This document shows, piece after piece, positions 1 to 10,246 of a stretch of 64,000 bases of DNA (the first letter of the stretch is position 1; each line of letters begins with the position of its first letter). This DNA is from Herbaspirillum hiltneri N3 (GTDB lineage: Bacteria; Pseudomonadota; Gammaproteobacteria; Burkholderiales; Burkholderiaceae_D), in NCBI RefSeq assembly GCF_001267925.1, contig NZ_CP011409.1:1302001-1366000 (forward strand), read 5' to 3'. The notes under the pieces were generated by a model. That model worked only from the letters and a program-made list of their open reading frames with translations. It was not told where the DNA came from and ran no database searches. The translations under genes were made by a program, and so were the position numbers.

Positions 1-380
1 CGGCCAAGCTGGTGTCGCTGATGCAGGGCGTGCCGGGCGGCGGTTTCGGTTTCCTGCTGATCACGATCGTGATCTTCATCGTGCTGGGCAGCATCCTGGA
101 AGGGATTCCGGCGATCGTGCTGTTCGGACCGCTGCTGTTCCCGGTGGCGCGGTCACTGGGCATCCATGACGTGCATTACGCCATGGTAGTGATCCTGGCA
201 ATGGGCATCGGCCTGTTCGCACCACCCTTCGGCGTCGGCTTCTATGCCGCTTGCGCGATCGGCAAGGTGTCGCCGGACAAGGTCTTCAACCGCGTCTGGG
301 GCTATCTGGCGGCGCTGGTGGTTGCGCTGCTGGTGGTGGCTGCGGTGCCGTGGATTTCGATCGGCTTTCTTGAACACTAA
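1..380 (+). CDS. TRAP transporter large permease (DctM type), C-terminal part
   Basis: Only the last ~125 residues are in the window; the gene starts upstream. The visible part has three hydrophobic segments and the run LEGIPAIVLFGPLLFPVA, then a Gly/Phe-rich segment GIGLFAPPFGVGFYAACAIG, both typical of the C-terminal helices of the DctM (12-TM) subunit of tripartite ATP-independent periplasmic transporters. In this family the subunit forms the ion-coupled channel for organic acids delivered by a periplasmic binding protein. The two SDR dehydrogenases downstream run in the same direction and probably act on the imported substrate. Substrate unknown. Family call is firm despite the truncation. 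Confidence 0.85.
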   Translation, partial: AKLVSLMQGVPGGGFGFLLITIVIFIVLGSILEGIPAIVLFGPLLFPVARSLGIHDVHYAMVVILAMGIGLFAPPFGVGFYAACAIGKVSPDKVFNRVWGYLAALVVALLVVAAVPWISIGFLEH

Positions 381-441
381 TAACATCTGAAAACGGCGGC
401 TTGCACCTTCCCTCGCAAGCCGCCATCCTCACGGAGACAAC

Positions 442-1212
442 ATGAACCAAAATGACAGCGGCGCCCGCGTGGCGCTCGTGACGGGCGGAGCCATGGGTAT
501 CGGCGCCGCAATTTCCCAGCGTCTGGCGCGCGACGGTTACACCGTACTGGTCTCGGACATCAACCTGGAAGCGGCCAGGGCGACCGCCGACAAGATCAAC
601 GCTGACGGCGGCAAGGCAGCGCCGCTGGCGATGGATGTCAGCAAGCCGGAATCCATCGCCAAAGCCTTCGCCGACGTCGAAAAGGACTATGGCCGCTGCG
701 ACGTGCTGGTCAACAATGCCGGCGTTGCCAAGACCTTCCCCTTTCTCGATTACCCGATCGACAACTGGCTGCTGACGATGAACATCAACGTCACCGGCGT
801 GATGCTGTGCGGCCAGCATGCGGCGCGCATGATGGTGCGCCGCAAGTGGGGCCGCATCGTCAATATTTCTTCCGTCTCGGGCATTCGCGCCGGCGCCGGC
901 CGCACCGCCTACGGCACTTCCAAGGCCGCGGTAATCGGACTGACGCGCCAGATGGCGATCGAGCTGGCCGAACACGGCGTCACCGTCAACAGCGTCGCCC
1001 CGGGTCCGGTGGACACGCCGCTGACGCAGGCAGTGCACTCGCCGGAAACCCGCAAGAGCTTCACTGCCGGCGTGCCGATGCATCGCTACGGCAGCACCGA
1101 CGAGATCGCCGCGGCAGTATCTTTCCTGGCGGCTGAAGATTCGTCCTACGTCACCGGCCATGTGGTGCCGGTGGACGGCGGCTTCGTGGCCGCGGGCATT
1201 CTCGACATCTGA
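442..1212 (+). CDS. SDR family NAD(P)-dependent oxidoreductase
   Basis: A classical short-chain dehydrogenase of 256 residues, normal family length. The N-terminal Rossmann motif is TGGAMGIG (residues ~14-21), the NNAG motif follows near residue 92, and the catalytic Ser-Tyr-Lys is seen as ISSVSG then YGTSKAA. The C-terminal VTGHVVPVDGGF stretch is typical. It should oxidise or reduce a hydroxyl/keto group of a small substrate in the cytoplasm. It lies 61 bp after the TRAP permease and 12 bp before a second SDR, so the three probably form one catabolic operon. The exact substrate cannot be read from the sequence; sugar alcohol, hydroxy acid or quinate-type substrates are all possible. Confidence 0.9.
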   Translation: MNQNDSGARVALVTGGAMGIGAAISQRLARDGYTVLVSDINLEAARATADKINADGGKAAPLAMDVSKPESIAKAFADVEKDYGRCDVLVNNAGVAKTFPFLDYPIDNWLLTMNINVTGVMLCGQHAARMMVRRKWGRIVNISSVSGIRAGAGRTAYGTSKAAVIGLTRQMAIELAEHGVTVNSVAPGPVDTPLTQAVHSPETRKSFTAGVPMHRYGSTDEIAAAVSFLAAEDSSYVTGHVVPVDGGFVAAGILDI

Positions 1213-1224
1213 TCGGAGCACGCC

Positions 1225-2022
1225 ATGGCACGTGCAATGGAAGACAAGGTCGTCATCGTCAGCGGCGCAGGTTCGGTCGGCGAGGGCTGGGGCAACGGCA
1301 AGGCGGCGGCCGTGCTGTATGCACGCGAAGGTGCGCGCGTGCTGGCGGTCGATCGCAACCTGCAGGCCGCACAGGAAACCTGCGACCTGATCCGCAGCGA
1401 GGGCGGCGTCTGCGAAGTGGTCGCCGCCGACGTGTCGCGCACGCCGGACATTGAGGCCATGGTGCAGGCCGCACTCGATCATTTCGGCCGCATTGATGTC
1501 TTGCACAACAACGTCGGCATCGCCGAAACCGGCGGTCCCGTCGAAGCCAGTGAAGAGAGCTGGAACCGGGTCATCGCGATCAACCAGACCAGCGTCTTCA
1601 TGACCTGCAAGCATGTGCTGCCGGTGATGGAAAAGCAGAAGAAGGGAGCCATCGTCAACATCTCGTCGCTGGCCGCGATCCGCTGGGTCGGCTTTCCGTA
1701 TGTCGCCTATTCCGCGTCCAAGGCGGCGATGCTGGCGCTGACCAAGAACATCGCGATGCAATACGCGCCGTCGGGCATCCGTGCCAATTGCGTGCTGCCG
1801 GGGCTGATGGACACGCCGATGATCCGCGAACCGCTCAAGGCATCCTATGGGGGCGACATCGAGGAAATGCGCCGCAAGCGGCACGCACAATGTCCGATGG
1901 GCCACATGGGCGACGCCTGGGATGTGGCGCACGCGGCGCTGTTCCTGGCATCGGACGCGGCGCGCTACGTGACCGGCGTGGACCTGATCGTGGACGGCGG
2001 CCTCAGCCTCAAGTGCGTCTGA
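1225..2022 (+). CDS. SDR family oxidoreductase (second of pair)
   Basis: 265-residue short-chain dehydrogenase. The cofactor loop is unusual: SGAGSVGEGWGNG replaces the compact TGxxxGIG and inserts extra residues, as in a subgroup of SDRs. NNVG replaces NNAG; the catalytic Ser/Tyr/Lys are present (ISSLAAIRW, YSASKAA). The end VTGVDLIVDGGLSLKCV is typical. It begins 12 bp after the previous SDR with a GGAG ribosome-binding site (1215-1218) and is likely co-transcribed. The two enzymes share limited identity, so they probably catalyse successive or alternative steps rather than being a recent duplication. The LysR gene downstream is convergent and could control the block. Confidence 0.88.
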   Translation: MARAMEDKVVIVSGAGSVGEGWGNGKAAAVLYAREGARVLAVDRNLQAAQETCDLIRSEGGVCEVVAADVSRTPDIEAMVQAALDHFGRIDVLHNNVGIAETGGPVEASEESWNRVIAINQTSVFMTCKHVLPVMEKQKKGAIVNISSLAAIRWVGFPYVAYSASKAAMLALTKNIAMQYAPSGIRANCVLPGLMDTPMIREPLKASYGGDIEEMRRKRHAQCPMGHMGDAWDVAHAALFLASDAARYVTGVDLIVDGGLSLKCV

Positions 2023-2043
2023 CGGCCGGGCAGTAAAGCAGAA

Positions 2044-2949
2044 TCACGCGGGCTGCCCACGCCGCAGCGCGGTCCAGACCTCCTCCGCGGTCTGGACGAA
2101 GGTCTGGATGCAGGGATTGCGGTTGTCCTTGTTCCAGATCACCGCGACTTCCACCACCGGCGCGTCGACCAGCGGCTTGAAGACGGTCGTGTCCAGGTGC
2201 ATGGCCTGCATCGAGTTCGGCACCATCGCCACGCCCAGGCCTTCACCAACCAGGTTGACGATGGTCTGCTGCAGGTTGGCTTCCAGCTTGATGCGCGGAC
2301 GGAAGCCCGCAGCCAGGCAGCAATTGACGATCAGGTCATAGACCACCGGCGCAATCGCGCGCGGGATGCTGACGAAAGGATCGTCGGCCAGATCCCTGGC
2401 TGAAATCTTTTCACGTGTCGCCAGCCGATGGTTTTTCGGCAGCACCGCCACCAGCGGTTCGGAAAAGATCGTGCGGCTGTCCAGTCCGCCGCAATCCTCG
2501 GGGCGATACATGAGGCCGACGTCGCGCTTTCCCTCCCGGATATCCACCGCCAGCAAGTTCGGCACGTGCTCGGTCAGGCGCATGTCGACCTCGGGATAGG
2601 CGGCCGAATAGTGGCGCGTCACCGAAGGCAGGATGTTATAGGCGGTCGACATCATGAACCCCACCAGCAGGGCGCCGCTCTTGCCGGCCCCCGTGCTGAC
2701 GGCATTGCGCCGCGCCCGTTCCAGTGCATGAAAAATTTCAGCAGTGTCCCGGTAGAAATGTTTGCCTGCCTCGGTCAGTTGTACGCTGCGTTTGCTGCGG
2801 TCGAACAATTGCACGCCCAGCTCCTTCTCCAAGGCCGCAATCTGGCGCGTGAGCGGCGGTTGCGAGATATGCAAGAGCTCGGCGGCGCGACCGAAATGGA
2901 GTGTTTCTGCTACGGTGCGGAAATAAGTCAGGTGGCGCAATTCGATCAT
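2044..2949 (-). CDS. LysR-family transcriptional regulator (CatM/BenM-like)
   Basis: 301-residue LTTR. It starts MIELRHLTYFRTVAE and carries the N-terminal winged helix-turn-helix (residues ~1-60, with HISQPPLTRQIAALE as the recognition region), followed by the two-lobed effector domain. The N-terminal sequence and the ATAC-N7-GTAT site just upstream resemble the CatM/BenM/CatR subgroup, which responds to aromatic-acid intermediates in well-studied members. The gene ends convergently with the SDR pair and is divergent from the AAA+ regulator. Start chosen because MIELRHL aligns with LTTR starts. Effector unknown. Confidence 0.9.
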   Translation of the reverse strand: MIELRHLTYFRTVAETLHFGRAAELLHISQPPLTRQIAALEKELGVQLFDRSKRSVQLTEAGKHFYRDTAEIFHALERARRNAVSTGAGKSGALLVGFMMSTAYNILPSVTRHYSAAYPEVDMRLTEHVPNLLAVDIREGKRDVGLMYRPEDCGGLDSRTIFSEPLVAVLPKNHRLATREKISARDLADDPFVSIPRAIAPVVYDLIVNCCLAAGFRPRIKLEANLQQTIVNLVGEGLGVAMVPNSMQAMHLDTTVFKPLVDAPVVEVAVIWNKDNRNPCIQTFVQTAEEVWTALRRGQPA

Positions 2950-2952
2950 TTG

Positions 2953-2967
2953 ATACCTTTAAGGTAT
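2953..2967. promoter_or_regulatory. LysR-type operator ATAC-N7-GTAT
   Basis: A perfect 7+1+7 palindrome, ATACCTTTAAGGTAT, begins 4 bp upstream of the LysR start codon. ATAC-N7-GTAT is the established recognition pattern of CatM/BenM-type LTTRs (T-N11-A class). Its position over the ribosome-binding region suggests tight autorepression of the regulator and possibly activation of the divergent gene. Confidence 0.6.
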
Positions 2968-3166
2968 TAATTGTGTGTCTATATTGTATTGGAAGTTATC
3001 AGATAAGCTGGCTATTCTTTGCCGCAGAGTTAGCTTACTTGCGACTGACTCATAGAAATCCTTCGCTGCCGGAAACGGCCGCGATGAGAGTTTCGCAGGC
3101 AGGACCGGCCACGAACCGGCACCGCCGCCACATAAGAAAAAGCAGTTCATAGACAGGAGACAAATC

Positions 3167-5384
<2,218 letters not shown>

Positions 5385-5417
5385 TGCGACCACGGACCGC
5401 GATCGTGGGCATCATCA

Positions 5418-5483
5418 CAGGACGCGCATGCATGCGCGTCCTGGGCAGGACGGCGCAAAGCAGTGCTTTGCGAAACCCCGTCC
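5418..5483. repeat. Two adjacent palindromes in the spacer after ilvC
   Basis: Bases 5418-5443 form a perfect 26-bp palindrome (13+13, CAGGACGCGCATG and its complement). Directly after it, 5448-5483 form a compound inverted repeat: outer GGACGG/CCGTCC enclosing CGCAAAGCA-g-TGCTTTGCG. Both lie between the two copies of the ilvC 3' end. Neither has a U-tract, so they are not typical terminators. They may be recombination-site arms or a small repeat element. Confidence 0.7.
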
Positions 5484-5487
5484 GGCC

Positions 5488-5535
5488 TGCCTTGGATCAA
5501 GGCAAACAAGCTGGTTGATCAGTCGAAGAACTAAT
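5488..5535 (+). repeat. Second, diverged copy of the ilvC 3' end (48 bp)
   Basis: Bases 5488-5535 repeat 5338-5385 (last 14 codons plus stop of ilvC) with 44 of 48 matches. The four differences are all third-codon-position changes that keep the amino acid (AAA/AAG, GTG/GTT, GAC/GAT, CAA/CAG). The fragment thus encodes the same C-terminus and stop. It sits directly upstream of a good terminator, as the end of an original ilvC would. Confidence 0.85.
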
Positions 5536-5555
5536 CGGTCTCTGTATCGATGAGG

Positions 5556-5584
5556 AAAAGGACGCTCAGGCGTCCTTTTTTATT
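5556..5584 (+). terminator. Rho-independent terminator behind the ilvC remnant
   Basis: GGACGC-TCAG-GCGTCC stem-loop (5560-5575) preceded by AAAA and followed by TTTTTTATTT. It follows the duplicated ilvC 3' end and probably still terminates ilvC transcripts. Confidence 0.85.
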
Positions 5585-5645
5585 TCGCGGTATGTTTACG
5601 TCCCCGGTCTTCACTCCGACCACTTCGTCCACCAAGGAGAACTAC

Positions 5646-6290
5646 GTGCAACTCATCGGCATGCTCGATTCGCCCTATGTCCGCCGCGCCGCCATTTCCC
5701 TGCAGCTGCTCGGCCTGCCGTTCGAACACCAGTCGATTTCGGTGTTCAGCGCCTTCGATCGCTTTCGCGAAATCAATCCGCTGGTCAAGGCGCCGTCGCT
5801 GATCTGCGATGACGGCACGGTGCTGATGGACTCGATACTGATTACCCAGTACGCCGAGGCGTTTCCGCAGAAGAAGCGCAGCCTGTTGCCGACCGGTCTG
5901 GGCGAGTTGCAGCGTGCGCTGCGCATCATCGGACTGGCCATGACGGCCTGTGAGAAGAGTGTGCAGATTGTCTACGAACACAAGCTGCGTCCGGCGGAGA
6001 AGCTGCATGAACCCTGGCTGGCGCGCGTGACCGGCCAGCTGCAGGAGGCCTACAAGGCGTTGGAAGAGGAGTTCGCCAACCGGCCGCAAGTCGTGGCCAG
6101 TGTGACCAGCGCCACCATCGATCAGGCTACGCTGACGACGGCGGTGGCCTGGTATTTCAGCCGTCAGCTGGTGGCTGATGTGGTGCCGGCGGACCGATAT
6201 CCGGCGCTGGCGGCTTTATCGGCTGCAGCGGAGGCCTTGCCGGAATTTGCCGCTGCGCCGTACGGCGACGGCATTTGCCAAGTGCACTGA
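5646..6290 (+). CDS. Glutathione S-transferase family protein
   Basis: 214 residues, normal for cytosolic GSTs. The N-terminal thioredoxin-like domain starts MQLIGMLDSPYVRRAAISLQLLG, with SPYVRR in the place of the active-site Ser/Cys-P motif. NPLVKAPSLICDDGTVLMDS matches the GSH-binding region (the usual V-P appears as KAPSL, with D/S at DS). The C-terminal helical domain follows. GTG at 5646 is chosen as start because an AAGGAG site lies 6 bp upstream; the longer in-frame reading extends into the terminator. Monocistronic, convergent with glutathione peroxidase. Substrate unknown; a detoxification role is inferred. Confidence 0.85.
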   Translation: MQLIGMLDSPYVRRAAISLQLLGLPFEHQSISVFSAFDRFREINPLVKAPSLICDDGTVLMDSILITQYAEAFPQKKRSLLPTGLGELQRALRIIGLAMTACEKSVQIVYEHKLRPAEKLHEPWLARVTGQLQEAYKALEEEFANRPQVVASVTSATIDQATLTTAVAWYFSRQLVADVVPADRYPALAALSAAAEALPEFAAAPYGDGICQVH

Positions 6291-6296
6291 GCCGGC

Positions 6297-6782
6297 TCAC
6301 TCCGCCAGCAATTTCTCGATATCGGCCACCATGTCTTCCGGCTTGGTGGCCGGCGCGTAACGCTTGAACACGCTGCCGTCCTTGCGCACCAGGAATTTGG
6401 TGAAATTCCATTTGATGGCCTTGCTGCCGAGCAGGCCGGGCGCCTCGGTCTTGATGTAGGTAAACAGCGGATCGGCCTGGTCGCCGTTGACGTCGATCTT
6501 GGCGAACAGCGGGAAGCTGACGCCGTAGTTCTTTTCACAGAAGGCGCCGATTTCTTCCGCCGTGCCGGGTTCCTGGCCGCCGAACTGGTTGCACGGGAAG
6601 CCCAGCACTTCGACTCCCTTTTCCTTGAACTCGCGATAAATCTTTTCCAGTCCCTGGTACTGCGGGGTGAAGCCGCATTTGCTGGCAGTGTTGACGATCA
6701 GGACGACTTTGCCGCGATATTGATCCAGCGCCGCCGGCGTGTTGTCGGGCAGGGCGGGATGGAAGTCGTAGATGGTGGGCAT
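6297..6782 (-). CDS. Glutathione peroxidase family (thiol peroxidase)
   Basis: 161 residues. It reduces H2O2 or lipid/organic hydroperoxides in the cytoplasm. The catalytic Cys is C36 in NTASKCGFTPQY, with the conserved Gln70 (FPCNQFGGQEPG) and Trp125/Asn126 (IKWNFTKFLV). C82 (FCEKNYGVSFP) is positioned as the resolving Cys of thioredoxin-dependent members, so thioredoxin rather than glutathione may be the reductant. It is 6 bp from the convergent GST gene and 61 bp downstream of pilT on the same strand. Confidence 0.93.
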   Translation of the reverse strand: MPTIYDFHPALPDNTPAALDQYRGKVVLIVNTASKCGFTPQYQGLEKIYREFKEKGVEVLGFPCNQFGGQEPGTAEEIGAFCEKNYGVSFPLFAKIDVNGDQADPLFTYIKTEAPGLLGSKAIKWNFTKFLVRKDGSVFKRYAPATKPEDMVADIEKLLAE

Positions 6783-6843
6783 GGGGGCCTCGTCGAAGTG
6801 AATGGGATGGCATCCATCATAGCCGATGGCCCGCCGGCCGGGT

Positions 6844-7884
6844 TCAGGCGAACTGCCCGGGTGTCCGCGATGCGGCGCGGGCGGTCTCCGGCGTGATCGC
6901 TTCCCTGCGCAGCAAGTCGCCCAGGCAGTGATCCAGCGTCTGCATGCCGGCGCCGGCCGAGGTTTGCATGACCGAGACCATCTGCGCCACTTTCCCCTCG
7001 CGGATCAGGTTTCGGATGGCGGGCGTGCCGAGCATGATTTCATGGGCAGCGATGCGGTCGTCGCCGGCCCTGGTTTTCAGCAGGATTTGCGACACCACCG
7101 CGCTGAGCGACTCCGACAGCATGCTGCGCACCATCTCCTTCTCGTCGCCGGGAAACACGTCGACGATGCGGTCCACGCTCTTCGCGGCCGATGAGGTGTG
7201 AAGCGTAGCAAGCACCAGGTGGCCGGTTTCCGCCGCCGTCAGCGCCAGGCGGATGGTGTCGAGGTCGCGCAGTTCGCCGATCAGGATGACGTCCGGATCT
7301 TCGCGCAGGGCCGAACGCAGTGCATTGGCGAACGAGCGCGTGTGGGTGCCGACGGCGCGCTGGCTGACCAGGCTCTTGTCCGGCGTGTGGATGAATTCGA
7401 TCGGATCTTCGATGGTCAGGATATGGGCGGAGCGCTGTTCGTTGATGTGCCGGATCATGGCGGCCAGCGTGGTCGACTTGCCCGAGCCGGTGGGGCCGGT
7501 GACCAGCACCAGGCCTTGCCGGCGCAGCGCCAGTTCGCTCAGCACCGGCGGGGCATCAAGCTCGGTCAGGCTCCGGACCGTGTGGGGAATCGTGCGGATG
7601 ACCGCCGCCGGGCCGCGCGCCTGATGGAAGGCATTGATGCGAAAGCGCGCAAGTCCTGCGATATCGACCGCGAAGTCGCACTCCAGGTCGCGTCGATATG
7701 CCTCGGCCTGGCTAGCATCCATGATCGCGTCGAGCATGCTGCCGACGTCTTGTGCCTCCAATACCGGCAAATTGACGCGCCGCATATCTCCGCGCAGCCG
7801 CAGCATCGGAGGCAAACCAGTGGAAAGATGCAGGTCGGAAGCCTGATTCTTGACGGAAAAGGCGAGCAGGTCGGGAATGTCCAT
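6844..7884 (-). CDS. pilT: Type IV pilus retraction ATPase PilT
   Basis: 346 residues, the usual PilT length. N-terminal PAS-like domain (SDLHLSTGLPPMLRLRGDM), then the ATPase core: Walker A VTGPTGSGKST, Asp box TIEDPIEFIH, Walker B ILIGELRD, His box TGHLVLATLHTSSA, and the PilT signature AIRNLIRE that is required for retraction in characterised members. It drives pilus depolymerisation for twitching and DNA uptake at the inner membrane. It is divergent from yggS with ~50 bp between starts, the same arrangement as the pilT-yggS-proC locus known in Pseudomonas and many Betaproteobacteria. Confidence 0.95.
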   Translation of the reverse strand: MDIPDLLAFSVKNQASDLHLSTGLPPMLRLRGDMRRVNLPVLEAQDVGSMLDAIMDASQAEAYRRDLECDFAVDIAGLARFRINAFHQARGPAAVIRTIPHTVRSLTELDAPPVLSELALRRQGLVLVTGPTGSGKSTTLAAMIRHINEQRSAHILTIEDPIEFIHTPDKSLVSQRAVGTHTRSFANALRSALREDPDVILIGELRDLDTIRLALTAAETGHLVLATLHTSSAAKSVDRIVDVFPGDEKEMVRSMLSESLSAVVSQILLKTRAGDDRIAAHEIMLGTPAIRNLIREGKVAQMVSVMQTSAGAGMQTLDHCLGDLLRREAITPETARAASRTPGQFA

Positions 7885-7936
7885 TTATAATCTCTGACTG
7901 AAAAAACAGCGTTGTCCCTCCCTGAACCAAAGAATT

Positions 7937-8638
7937 ATGTCGTCAATCGCAAAACAGTTGCAAGTTGTTAACGCTCGCATTGCCGCCGCCGCGCAAGCCG
8001 CCGGCCGTAACCCGCAAGATATTCAGCTGTTGGCGGTCTCGAAGTTCTTTGACGCGGCGTCGGTGTTGGAAGCCGTACGCGCAGGACAGGCCGCCTTCGG
8101 CGAAAACTATGTCCAGGAGGCGCTCGACAAGATCGCCGCGCTCAAGCTGGCGGCCCCCGAAGCCCGGGTCGCCTGGCATTTCATCGGGCCGATACAGAGC
8201 AACAAGACGCGCCAGATCGCCGAGAACTTCGATTGGGTGCATTCGGTTGATCGGGAAAAAATTGCGCGCCGCCTGGCCGAACAGCGTCCGCCCGCACTGC
8301 CGCCGCTGAACATCTGCCTGCAGGTCAATATCAGCGCCGAAGACAGCAAGAGCGGTTTGTCGCCGGACGAATTGCTGCCGGTGGCGCGCGCGGTTGCCGC
8401 CATGCCCGGCCTGCGCCTGCGCGGTCTGATGGCGATTCCCGCGCCGACCGAAGTGGCAGTGGAACAGCGGGCAGCATTCCGGCGTCTGCGGGAATTGGCG
8501 GCGCTGCTGGCCGACGGCGGCATCGCCTGCGACACGTTGTCGATGGGCATGTCGGCCGACATGGACGCCGCCATCGCCGAAGGCGCCACCATCGTGCGCG
8601 TCGGCACGGCCATTTTCGGACAACGCCAGACGCACTGA
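7937..8638 (+). CDS. yggS: PLP homeostasis protein (YggS/PLPBP family)
   Basis: 233 residues, single-domain TIM-barrel PLP-binding protein. The PLP-lysine is in LLAVSKFFDA; FGENYVQEAL, WHFIGPIQSNK and LSMGMSADMDAAIAEGATIVRVGTAIFG are the family signatures. It buffers pyridoxal 5'-phosphate and influences amino-acid metabolism, with no known catalytic activity. It lies upstream of proC with ~40 bp spacing and shares its orientation, as in many proteobacteria. Confidence 0.95.
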   Translation: MSSIAKQLQVVNARIAAAAQAAGRNPQDIQLLAVSKFFDAASVLEAVRAGQAAFGENYVQEALDKIAALKLAAPEARVAWHFIGPIQSNKTRQIAENFDWVHSVDREKIARRLAEQRPPALPPLNICLQVNISAEDSKSGLSPDELLPVARAVAAMPGLRLRGLMAIPAPTEVAVEQRAAFRRLRELAALLADGGIACDTLSMGMSADMDAAIAEGATIVRVGTAIFGQRQTH

Positions 8639-8677
8639 TTTTTGCTTTATCTGCAGTCCTCTACAGGAAGAAAACAT

Positions 8678-9493
8678 ATGTTGAAGATAGGTTTCATCGG
8701 CGGCGGCAATATGGCCGCGGCACTGATCGGCGGCCTGGCGGGAAAGCTCACCGATGGCAACAACATTCACGTGGTTGACCTCAACCCCGAGTCGCTGGAA
8801 AAACTCAATCAGCGTTTCGGCGTCACCACTGCGTTGCAGGTCGATGACATGTTCGCCAAGCTCGACGTCATCGTGCTGGCGGTCAAGCCGCAGCAGATGC
8901 GCCAGGTGGCCGACAGCCTCAAGCCGTTCATCGGCACGCAGCTGGTGCTGTCGATCGCCGCCGGCATCCGCGGCGCCGACTTGTCGCGCTGGCTCGGTAA
9001 CCATCCGGCCATCGTGCGTTCGATGCCGAATACACCGGCGCTGATTGGCAAGGGAATTTCCGGCGTGGTGGCGCTGGACGGCGTGAGCGCCGAGCAGCGC
9101 GCTGCCGCCGATGCCATCCTGCGCGCCGTCGGCACCACGGTGTGGCTGGACAGCGAAGACCTGATCGATCCGGTGACGGCGGTGTCGGGCAGCGGCCCGG
9201 CCTACGTGTTCTATTTCATGGAAGCCATGCAGAAGGCGGCCGTCGAGCTGGGGTTGAGCGCCGAACAAGGCGTCGAACTGGCCAAGGCGACCTTCGCCGG
9301 TGCGGTCGAACTGGCGATTCGTTCGCCGGAACCGCTGTCGCTGTTGCGCGAACGCGTGACATCGAAGGGCGGAACCACTTATGCCGCCCTGACGTCAATG
9401 GAAGGCGATGGTGTCGCTGAACGCATCGTGACGGCGGTCAAGGCGGCCGCCGCAAGAGGAAAAGAATTGGGGGAGGAGTTTGGCAAGGATTAG
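8678..9493 (+). CDS. proC: Pyrroline-5-carboxylate reductase
   Basis: 271 residues. Last step of proline synthesis: NAD(P)H-dependent reduction of P5C to L-proline. The start MLKIGFIGGGNMAAALIGG carries the GxGxxG-type Rossmann motif; AVSGSGPAYVFYFMEAM and the C-terminal TSKGGTTYAAL are ProC signatures. ATG 8678 is chosen over the in-frame upstream start at 8642 because CAGGAAG lies just upstream and the Rossmann strand begins there. The 3' end overlaps the next gene by 14 bp. Confidence 0.97.
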   Translation: MLKIGFIGGGNMAAALIGGLAGKLTDGNNIHVVDLNPESLEKLNQRFGVTTALQVDDMFAKLDVIVLAVKPQQMRQVADSLKPFIGTQLVLSIAAGIRGADLSRWLGNHPAIVRSMPNTPALIGKGISGVVALDGVSAEQRAAADAILRAVGTTVWLDSEDLIDPVTAVSGSGPAYVFYFMEAMQKAAVELGLSAEQGVELAKATFAGAVELAIRSPEPLSLLRERVTSKGGTTYAALTSMEGDGVAERIVTAVKAAAARGKELGEEFGKD

Positions 9494-10214
9494 TTTGAAA
9501 GTGCTTCGTTATATTTCGATTGTCGTCGTCGTTGCCCTGGCTGCGTGCGCCAGCACGCCGTATCAGGGCGACTCCTATACGGTGAGGAAAGGCGACACGC
9601 TGATGAGCATTTCTCGCACGGTCGGGAAGGATCATCACGACATCGCTGCGTGGAACAAGCTCTCCGACGCGAACGAAATCTACCCCGGAGATGTCTTGCG
9701 GCTGAAACCGCCGGCGACCGTGGCGGCCGCGCCTGTCTCGCGTGCAAAGCCGGCTGCTGCTACCACTGCAGCGCGCGAATCAAAGGCTGAGTCAAGGAAA
9801 GCGCCTGAATCGGCAACGCCGGCGGCGTCCGCGGCCGAAGCCGAACGCCTCGACTGGATGTGGCCTGCACAAGGAAAGCTCACCGCCACCACCGACCGCA
9901 ACCTGAAGGGTATCGACATCGCCGGCACGCCGGGCCAGCCAGTGTGGGCAGCCGAATCCGGCAAGGTGACTTACGCCGGGCGCGGCATCCGCGGCTACGG
10001 CAACATGATCATCGTCAAGCATAGCCGCACGCTGTTATCGGTCTATGCGCACAACAAGTCGATCATGGTGAAGGAAGGGCAGAGCGTGAACCGCGGCCAG
10101 CAGATCGCCGAGATGGGCGATACGGACAGCCGCACGGTCAAGCTGTATTTCGAAATCCGCAGCAACGGCAAGCCGCTCAACCCGGTGCCGCTGCTGCCGA
10201 AGCCGCGCAGCTAA
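9480..10214 (+). CDS. LysM/M23-type lipoprotein (NlpD-like), degenerate active site
   Basis: 244 residues. A lipobox (VALAACAS, lipidated Cys ~23) directs it to the envelope. A LysM domain (YTVRKGDTLMSISRTVGK, ~33-77) binds peptidoglycan. After an Ala/Lys-rich linker comes an M23/LytM domain (~130-240). The zinc ligands are replaced: GIDIAG where HxxxD is expected and LYFEIR where HxH is expected, as in NlpD, an activator of amidase AmiC in E. coli. Start is TTG 9480 with GGAGGAG just upstream, inside proC, so translation is probably coupled. Unlike classical nlpD it is not next to rpoS. Confidence 0.85.
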   Translation: MARISLKVLRYISIVVVVALAACASTPYQGDSYTVRKGDTLMSISRTVGKDHHDIAAWNKLSDANEIYPGDVLRLKPPATVAAAPVSRAKPAAATTAARESKAESRKAPESATPAASAAEAERLDWMWPAQGKLTATTDRNLKGIDIAGTPGQPVWAAESGKVTYAGRGIRGYGNMIIVKHSRTLLSVYAHNKSIMVKEGQSVNRGQQIAEMGDTDSRTVKLYFEIRSNGKPLNPVPLLPKPRS

Positions 10215-10221
10215 AGGACTG

Positions 10222-10246
10222 CGGCCTGTTCTCGGGGAGCAGGCCC
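10222..10246. terminator. Possible weak hairpin between convergent genes
   Basis: GGCCTG (10223-10228) pairs with CAGGCC (10240-10245) around an 11-nt loop between the ends of the M23 lipoprotein gene and ubiA. There is no U-tract, so it would be a weak or Rho-assisted terminator at best. Confidence 0.3.

Noticed and set aside
286..1932. Long minus-strand frame (548 codons) across both SDR genes
   Set aside because: It is antisense to two genes with intact catalytic motifs, is Arg/His/Ala-rich, and has no recognisable domain; a shadow of high-GC codon use.
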